A stretch of 64,000 bases of DNA from positions 43,512,643 through 43,576,642 of the forward strand of contig CM071573.1 in assembly GCA_036426205.1 (NCBI GenBank), given 5' to 3'. How positions within the stretch are numbered: the stretch's first letter is position 1; each line of letters begins with the position of its first letter. Below, one piece after another: positions 57,827 through 64,000 of the stretch. A model generated the notes under the pieces. The model saw only the letters and a list, made by a program, of their open reading frames with translations. It did no database searches and had not been told where the DNA came from. The translations under genes and the position numbers were made by a program. This stretch comes from Ascaphus truei. Lineage: Eukaryota; Chordata; Amphibia; Anura; Ascaphidae.

Positions 57827-58177
57827 CAAGCATACATATAGCAGGGCGCAATAAGAGAAGAGAAAACACACTATTAGTATAAATTTAAAAGTAATTAATA
57901 TTTATAATATGCATGAAATAACACACATAAAAATGGATCACAGTGAATCCAAACTGCACTGGGGGAGCTGGAAGGAGGGGTAGATGAGATTACCGCTCAC
58001 TGTATTACCACTAATGCCAGATCCCAAAAACGGCTTGATGTTCCGGTAACAAAGTGCCTTAGGCTCCAATATCCAAAATTCAATCCTGCACCTCGCTCAA
58101 AATACACCACAGGGAAGTTACAAACACAGCTGCCCGGAGGAACATGATAATGCTGTCTCTCTGCTGCGTGTGACGTC

Positions 58178-58219
58178 ACCTCTACACGTTTCGCGTCATA
58201 CGACGCTTCGTCAGGAGGT
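58178..58219 (-). ncRNA. Intact minimal type I hammerhead ribozyme
   Basis: Minus strand in order: stem I ACCTC (58215-58219), core CTGACGA (58208-58214), extra A, stem II GCGTC/GACGC with loop GTAT, GAAA (58189-58192), CGTGTA with a two-pair helix III (A-C...G-T) and cleavage expected after the final A, then stem I GAGGT (58178-58182). Every canonical core base is present and stems I and II pair perfectly. Hammerheads with very short helix III are known from Penelope-like elements and often act as dimers. Position: at the start of the terminal unit. Cleavage activity is inferred. Confidence 0.8.
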
Positions 58220-58891
58220 ATGATTGACAGCATGGACGTCCAGTTAAAATACAAGAGTTCTGAACAAACCCACCAATCGGCTTCATTCATTCTCCTAATA
58301 GCATTATAACATTATAGGCTACCATACCTATTCAATCAGTGTTAGAACAACAATATAACGTAATCCTACAATATACATACATAGAAATACGTCATTATTA
58401 ACACACAAATTATTTACCACACACAATTAGAATGCTAACTTCCCATCTTAAAGTTAAACCTACAATGATATTGCTCAAACTGATAATAATAATAATGCAC
58501 CACAATAATATCTTTACTCTATTTCATGAAAAATATGATCACCTAACTAATACATACTACACATGATATTAAATAAATAACAATTAATATTAATGAACAG
58601 ATGTCTCACCACTCATCTTAATGATGGTGTTGCTAAACTAATAACCCACAGTTGTAACCTAACTCTATTTAGTGAATCTATTATATAAATGTGATCATTA
58701 TAAACATCTAAAATAACTCCTATATAATCAACCCTATATAATAAACATAATAACACATTTATATATAACCTGACAAAAAATGTATAACCTGACTAAAATG
58801 TGTAATACAGATATAGATAATCAATAGTAAATGATAAAAAATTATAAAAATTGATAATTAACATATATTATTTATACACTTAATTGCATAT

Positions 58892-59146
58892 TTAATAAAT
58901 TTTTAATACATTTTTAACATTTGATATACACTTCTCAAGGGAGTTATTGTAAAGTAATAACTTTAAAAATGGGGCCAACTCTATCAATTCATTGAGTCCA
59001 CCCGGTGACTTACTCCCTAACGTGTATATCCAATATTGTTCCCTCTGTAACAATTTTGTATCTCGATCCCCCCTTCTAGGATCTCTTGGAACTACTTCTA
59101 CACCTCTAAATTTTAGACCATTAGGTTGTCCTTGATGACAAGTCAA
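58892..59146 (-). pseudogene. C-terminal part of a Penelope GIY-YIG protein
   Basis: The 84-codon frame contains RRGDRDTKLLQREQYWIYTL followed by SPGGLNE, the conserved end of the GIY-YIG region in vertebrate PLEs (usual form L..RE..WI..L.T..P.GLNE). The upstream GIY-YIG residues are replaced by the GC-rich stretch at 59160-59440. A terminal fragment of a nuclease that nicks the target in retrotransposition. Confidence 0.65.
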
Positions 59147-59640
59147 AATGCGAGGTCAGATATTCATGACGTCTATAACCCGCTCGCGCAGACTGCAGCG
59201 GCGCGGGGGCTGGCTGACCCTCCCCTCCTCCTCCTGTCAAAGATTTACTCTGGCGGGGAGTAGCATTTACACCTCTTAATTTAAATAAATACCCACGGCC
59301 ATTTTACCTCCAGTCCTGTCTCCTGTCGTTATTTGGGGTATTTAGGGGGCCGAAGCGGGCGAAGGGGGGAACCGCCTGGCAACCTCCCTGGTCATGCATG
59401 GGTAAAGCGAAGTAACATCCAAAGTTACCCATAGATAATGATCCTCCCAAATAATATTAGTGAGAGAATTTAAAACTTGAGTGCTATCCCCCCAGCTCCC
59501 CCAGTGCAGTTTGGATTCACTGTGATCCGTTTTTATGTAAGTGTTATTTCATGCATATTATAAATATTAATTACTTTTAAATTTATACTAATAGTGTGTT
59601 TTCTCTTCTCTTTTTGCGCCCTGCTATATGTATGCTTGTA

Positions 59641-60393
59641 TTCGGTTGTTTGCCCCGCTGATCACGGGAGAGTGAGGAGCTGCAGAGAGACTTTTAATCA
59701 CACTGCTTGGGACATACAAGAACTTTTGGGACCGCGCGCACTTATTTTTTATTTCATATATATTATTCATTATGTGCTCAGGCAGTCAACTCTCCTATCC
59801 ACAGTATGGACTACTATTGTCAGCTTCCTGCTTTGTGCATTTGCTGATAACATCTCCCTACTTCAGCATAGTCACTTTGTTGCCAGAGAGGCATCATTAC
59901 ATACTGTAGAACATGATGCTGACATCTGCAGCACTGAAGATGTTAACATACAGTAGAAGCTCTTCTTGCCTGAGTACTACTTTGTATTTGATAAACATAT
60001 AGATGTGGTTCTTGCAGTGAGCTTTTGAAACCTCCATTACTGTTTGCTTGCAATTATAATACATTGTATGAAAGCTGTTGCATTCAATTTTTTGATGAGT
60101 TTTACCTAGAAAAGGTTACATTTGGTGATAGCAGAAAAATGTTGCACTTTATAGAACCGTGTCTCGGTCTCGCATTCAATATAACAGTACTAATCCTAAT
60201 GTCTCTTTTGTAAGATGTGTGTAGACTGGAGCAGTGCTATAAAGAAAAACTAAGTCTGTGAACAAAACTGATAGTGTGTCGCAGATCCTCATTATACTTT
60301 CGTGCTGATGTCCAATTTCAGGTAATTGTACTACTCGACATCTGAGAGCAGAACGACTGAGGGATATTACTATAAAAACTGAACCGTGCTGTG

Positions 60394-60394
<1 letters not shown>
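59641..60394. other. Unassigned sequence
   Basis: Possibly the outer part of the inverted PLE terminal unit for the first ~150 bp; otherwise no supported feature. The frame 59594-59956 has no domain. Confidence 0.3.

Positions 60395-60456
<62 letters not shown>
60395..60456. repeat. (TA)n microsatellite
   Basis: About 30 TA units. Confidence 0.92.
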
Positions 60457-60457
<1 letters not shown>

Positions 60458-60531
60458 TACACATAATATATATTTCAGGTGCATTTTAGGGGTAATTTAT
60501 CAATATACGGTAAGTTATACATGGTTTAAAC

Positions 60532-60722
60532 CAGGTGTGGCCAACTCCAGGCCTCGGGGGCCACCAATAGGTCATTTTTTTCAGGATATCCCTGCTTCAG
60601 CACAGGTGGCTCAATCAATAGGTCACTCAGAATAACTGAGCCACTGATTGAGCCACCTGTGCTGAAACAGGGATATCTCTCATACCTGCCCTGTCTTTGG
60701 AGTGCGAGCACTTGGCCATTAC
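60532..60722. mobile_element. Palindromic hAT family B copy, diverged right end
   Basis: CAGGTGTGGCCAACTCCAGG start, 'atccctgcttcagcacaggt' and its mirror 'cacctgtgctgaaacagg'. The right terminal ~40 bp has diverged and no duplication is clear. Confidence 0.7.
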
Positions 60723-61111
60723 CAAATAATTTAGGCAAATAATGTATCCCCAAACATTAGACATTGTTAATTATATGGGGCATTGACGCTTTATGCAAGT
60801 ACACTACATTATTCTATGTGCAGTGCTTGGTACCCTGGCAATATAATCTGAAAACAAATCATTATTTTGCATCAGCTTAAGAAGGATTACCCTATGTGTT
60901 GCCTGCATTTGGTTATTAGTTCCTAGTTTTCATCTCCTTACTTTCTCTTTTGACATATCTGGGTACCACCAGGACCTGCATCATTGGCAGGTATGCCATA
61001 CTAACCCCACAGATGTAACACGGACATTGTTCCTTTCAGATAAATGTGGCGTTCTTTGTGTATTGTATGAGAAATGTATAATAACTTAGCTCAGGCCTCT
61101 GTGATGTTGAG

Positions 61112-61125
61112 ATCCTTTAAGTATT
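61112..61125 (+). repeat. Target-site duplication, left copy (14 bp)
   Basis: ATCCTTTAAGTATT here and, identical, at 62944-62957. It begins exactly where the inverted dimer's left arm starts (61126). Confidence 0.75.
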
Positions 61126-61380
61126 AATAACAGTGTTGATCCAAAGGGCATCAGAAAGGTTCCCTCTATATATAGCACTCAATGCTGGGTTTAAGTAGAC
61201 GGATAACATTGATCCAACAGATAATTCCTGTGTGGGTATTAAGACCCATTTTACCCGGGAAGATCAGAAAATAATAAAGTTTTATTGATTCAATTATTCG
61301 TTAAAAACACACATAATTTCATTCATACATTAAAATGACCCCGTATAGAAGTGGCTAGATAGATGGTTGATAAAGATAGG

Positions 61381-61535
61381 CAGTGGTCAACAAATCACCA
61401 AAAAATCTACTCGCCGAACAAAAAAATCTACTCGCCACCTAGTACCAAACGTGTGCTGCTTGGGCCAATAGGAGCTCGCCACGATGTTAAATCCACTCGC
61501 CCGGGCGTGCAAATGTATAGGTTTGTCGAACACTG
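61381..61535 (-). mobile_element. 155-bp hAT MITE with perfect 8-bp duplication
   Basis: Ends CAGTGGTCAACAA and TTGTCGAACACTG. Flanked by AAGATAGG at 61373-61380 and 61536-61543. Its sequence is an internally deleted or ancestral form of the 1.17-kb hAT element at 45469-46633 (inverted orientation). The opposite palindrome arm near 62600 lacks it and reads straight through the target. Confidence 0.88.
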
Positions 61536-62035
61536 AAGATAGGTATATCTATATATCGTCATAGATTTCAAAACACTATCTATAAACATCTATTCCGATT
61601 TAAACACAGTGATAATCGAATCAATAGTGTGATCCCGGCAGATAGTAAATGGTTAATACCTTTCGGTATATTTAATTGTATATAAATATACATATCATTC
61701 AATTGATAAACAAAGAGACACACATAATGCTCGAAAGTCAGGATGTATTATATAGCCAGTAGAGTATTCCTGCAATGGTGTCTTAGTATAGAGTAACTGC
61801 AGGTAGTAAATACCTATAGGTACATATAGCAGGTAAGGTTTTGCAAGTAAATGCTATTGAGAGTCAGTGCTCACACGCCAAAAGGCAAAGCCTAACCATC
61901 GCAGGATGAATAAACCTTGACCCCAGGGTCTAATATGCCACGGAAAATTCTGCAATGGATTTAAGCCTGACTGAGCATCGTCTGTGCCCGGGATCGTAGA
62001 TATCGCCAATTCTGATGACGTCACTAGTGACGTGT

Positions 62036-62100
62036 CACGTTGCCCGACGAGCGTTTCGCGTGTGGTGAGTGTACACGCGAAACGATCGTCGGGCAACGTG
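62036..62100 (+). ncRNA. Hammerhead-type fold at the centre of the inverted dimer
   Basis: Plus strand: CACGTTGCCC (62036-62045) pairs with GGGCAACGTG (62091-62100). Within it are CCGACGA (62044-62050, canonical CTGANGA with one change), GCGT/ACGC as stem II base, GAAA (62079-62082) and ACGATCGT forming helix III. By symmetry the minus strand carries a similar fold with ACGCTCGT. The core is composite because the unit is mirrored inside stem II, so activity is doubtful. Confidence 0.55.
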
Positions 62101-62957
62101 AAACGGAACTAGTGACGTCATCAGAAGTGGCGACATCTACGATCCCGGGCACAGACGGATGCTCAGTCAGGCTTAAATCCATTGCAGAATTTTCCGTGGC
62201 ATATTAGACCCGCTGGGGTCAAGGTTTATTCATCCTGCGATGGTTAGGCTTTGCCTATTGGCGTGTGAGCACTGACTCTCAATAGCATTTAATTGCAAAA
62301 CCTTACCTGCTATATGTACCTATAGGTATTTACTACCTGCAGTTACTCTATACTAAGACACCATTGCAGGAATACTCTACTGGCTATATAATACATCCTG
62401 ACTTTCGAACATTATATGTGTCTCTTTGTTTATCAATTGAATGATATGTATATTTATATACAATGAAATATACCGAAAGGTATTAACCATTTACTATCTG
62501 CCGGGATCACAATATTGATCTGATTATCACTGTGTTTAAATCGGAATAGATGTTTATAGATAGTGTTTTGAAATCTATGACGATATATAGATATACTTAT
62601 CTTTATCAACCATCTATCTAGCCACTTCTATACGGGGTCATTTTAATGTATGAATGAAATTATGTGTGTTTTTAACGAATATTTGAATCAATAAAACTTA
62701 ATTATTTTCTGATCTTCCCGGGTAAAATGGGTCTTAATACCCACACAGGAATTATCTGTTGGTCAATGTTATCCTTCTACTTAAACCCAGCATTGAGTGC
62801 TATATATAGAGGTAACCTTTCTGATCCTCTTTTGGATCAACACTGTTATTACAAGTTTCTTTTCCCTCTGAGCACCTGCTTACAATAACCTTTATTATCA
62901 TATGTACATATGGGATGAGCGGTCTCATCTCCTGTATTTTCTTATCCTTTAAGTATT

Positions 62958-64000
62958 GTAATTTATAATAAGCACCCAATACAAAGCATTAAAGAGAGCA
63001 TGTATTCTTTATTCTGTATAATTTGGTTTTGTGGATCCTGAGTTAGGATTTTGACGTTTAACTGTGGAAAATGGTTACAATGCTTCAAATGATGTTACAT
63101 ATACATGATGAAGACCCATATTTACAAAGCAGTAGTGTTCCATAAGACTTCTGATCGCACGGGAAGATACCTTAAGGCCTATTGAAGTGAATGTGCTATG
63201 TTTTCTTTAATAAATAAGTGCTTTCACTCTATAGCAAACCCATCAAGAGTCAGATATCTTTTGAAAAGAGATACAAAATCACTTCCTTTTGATGTCATTT
63301 CAACTAATACACATATAGGAAGGCAGAAAACATCACTTAACCCCTTTTGTGCCAGAAAGGTTAGCAATTTATGCATTTTTTTGCTATCACAAAAAACTTT
63401 AAGCTTTAAATGAGTATATCTTTAGCATTTGGCATTTTTAGGTATATTGTATAGTCTGTAGCTTTTGGAGTCTTAAAGTATCAAAATGCTTAAATTGTCT
63501 TAAATTATGCACTACTGCAGGGATCCATATACTTACGGTACAGTTCACGTTTCAGTTTGAAAAGTTACTGTCAGAAAGCTTTCCCAGACAAGCTGCATGT
63601 TTTCCAGCTTGCTATCCTGTTCCTATAGCAACAAGCACAGTTATTTAATGTTCTGTATGGACTGGCATAATTCATTCATCTTATTCATTTTGTTGTATTG
63701 CTAGAGCTTTGAAAAGCATTTCACTTTTTTCAAATTAGCACATACTGTACAATATTTACACAAAAATAGTAATCATATCCGGATGCTGTACCAGGAAACA
63801 TGCATAGTGATGCTTTGCACATTGTTAAGCCCATCTTAATATACAATGGAAGAAAAAAGCATTTAATTATGGAAATTAATATCTACTGTACACTCCTCCA
63901 TCTTATGGGCATCACAGACCCTGCTCTTTTTCACAAGCAAGTGGTATCAGCTGAGTAGCAATAATGTCCTTTAAAGTAAAATAGGGAACAGATTGTTTGG
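62958..64000. other. Unassigned AT-rich sequence
   Basis: No supported gene or repeat to the window end. Confidence 0.4.

Larger units (their letters stand above)
57828..59640 (-). mobile_element. Penelope-like element with inverted terminal units
   Basis: About 150 bp at 57828-57975 recurs inverted at 59485-59640 ('gcatacatatagcagggcgc', 'aacacactattagtataaat', 'actgcactgggggagctgg'). Read on the minus strand: the inverted unit, a GC-rich stretch (59160-59440), the last part of a PLE protein (59146-58892), an AT-rich 3' UTR, an intact hammerhead ribozyme (58219-58178) and a ~350-bp terminal unit ending at 57828. Penelope elements are known for terminal units in direct or inverted arrangement, and this fits the inverted form. 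The RT domain is missing. Confidence 0.7.
61126..62943. mobile_element. 1.8-kb inverted dimer of a hammerhead-bearing retroelement terminus
   Basis: Left arm 61126-62067 mirrors right arm 62069-62850 almost base for base apart from a 155-bp MITE plus its duplication in the left arm. The centre (62068) lies in the loop of a hammerhead-type hairpin. A 93-bp unpaired tail (62851-62943) follows on the right only. A perfect 14-bp direct repeat flanks the whole unit, a variable-length duplication as made by target-primed retrotransposition, including in PLEs. No protein coding. It is a non-autonomous PLE-type insertion. Confidence 0.8.

Noticed and set aside
1..64000. CRISPR array, operons, bacterial promoters or tRNA/rRNA genes
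   Set aside because: No regularly spaced direct repeats with unique spacers, no cloverleaf or rRNA-like sequence seen, and the sequence is clearly vertebrate repeat DNA.
1..64000. A host gene with exons
   Set aside because: No frame outside transposons shows a recognisable domain with splice sites. The exon-like frame at 46113-46181 sits inside a transposon and is listed there.

Overview
This is an AT-rich vertebrate nuclear window, most like a large anuran (frog) genome. That assignment is inference from the repeat types: CR1/L2-type LINEs, an L1, Penelope-like elements (PLEs) with hammerhead ribozymes, DIRS-like gag, hAT families with 8-bp target-site duplications, and many foldback elements. 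I found no host protein-coding exon, rRNA or tRNA gene that I can support. Nearly every open frame is a transposon fragment or chance, so the window reads as intergenic or intronic DNA made of layered transposon insertions.

Layout. 1-5.2 kb: a hammerhead-containing foldback (205-317), a dispersed foldback repeat (640-925, sister copy at 16.35 kb), a hAT-type element with 8-bp duplication (2688-3026), and a PLE-type terminal unit (about 4430-5192). 5.8-10.5 kb: a nearly full-length minus-strand CR1/L2-type LINE whose endonuclease/reverse transcriptase frame is open for 849 codons, broken by one frameshift and two stops, with two tandem arrays (36 bp and 66 bp) just beyond its 5' side. 10.5-17 kb: palindromic elements and a DIRS-like gag fragment. 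18-23.2 kb: two decayed PLEs in opposite orientation, a LINE 3' end, and a GC-rich terminal-inverted-repeat element inserted in the second PLE. 27.8-31.2 kb: hammerhead-bearing PLE termini and palindromic hAT copies. 31.7-40 kb: an L1 interrupted first between ORF1 and ORF2 by a complete 5.06-kb LTR element with 5-bp duplication, and again inside the endonuclease by a second copy of the GC-rich element. 43-49.4 kb: palindromic hAT copies, a 1.17-kb hAT element carrying a CCAAT-rich promoter-like segment plus exon-like frame, an LTR-like unit, and a CR1-type RT scrap fused to a hammerhead. 53-63 kb: a dense PLE cluster with three inverted dimers (56895-57137, 55712-56712, 61126-62943) and a PLE with inverted terminal units (57828-59640).

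The unifying signal is the hammerhead-type core: CTGANGA, an extra A, a short hairpin, GAAA, then usually a tiny helix III of the form ACGCGT. It recurs on both strands with different but still complementary stem II sequences, always in PLE-like termini, and two large palindromes are centred within or beside this ribozyme. The best copy (58178-58219, minus) has every core position intact with paired stems I and II. The 1.8-kb inverted dimer at 61126-62943 is bounded by a perfect 14-bp direct repeat, so it appears to have integrated as one retrotransposed unit. Afterwards a 155-bp hAT MITE landed in one arm; the other arm still shows the empty site.

All family assignments come from motif recognition by eye; no database search or alignment was run. 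Boundaries of elements without target-site duplications are approximate.
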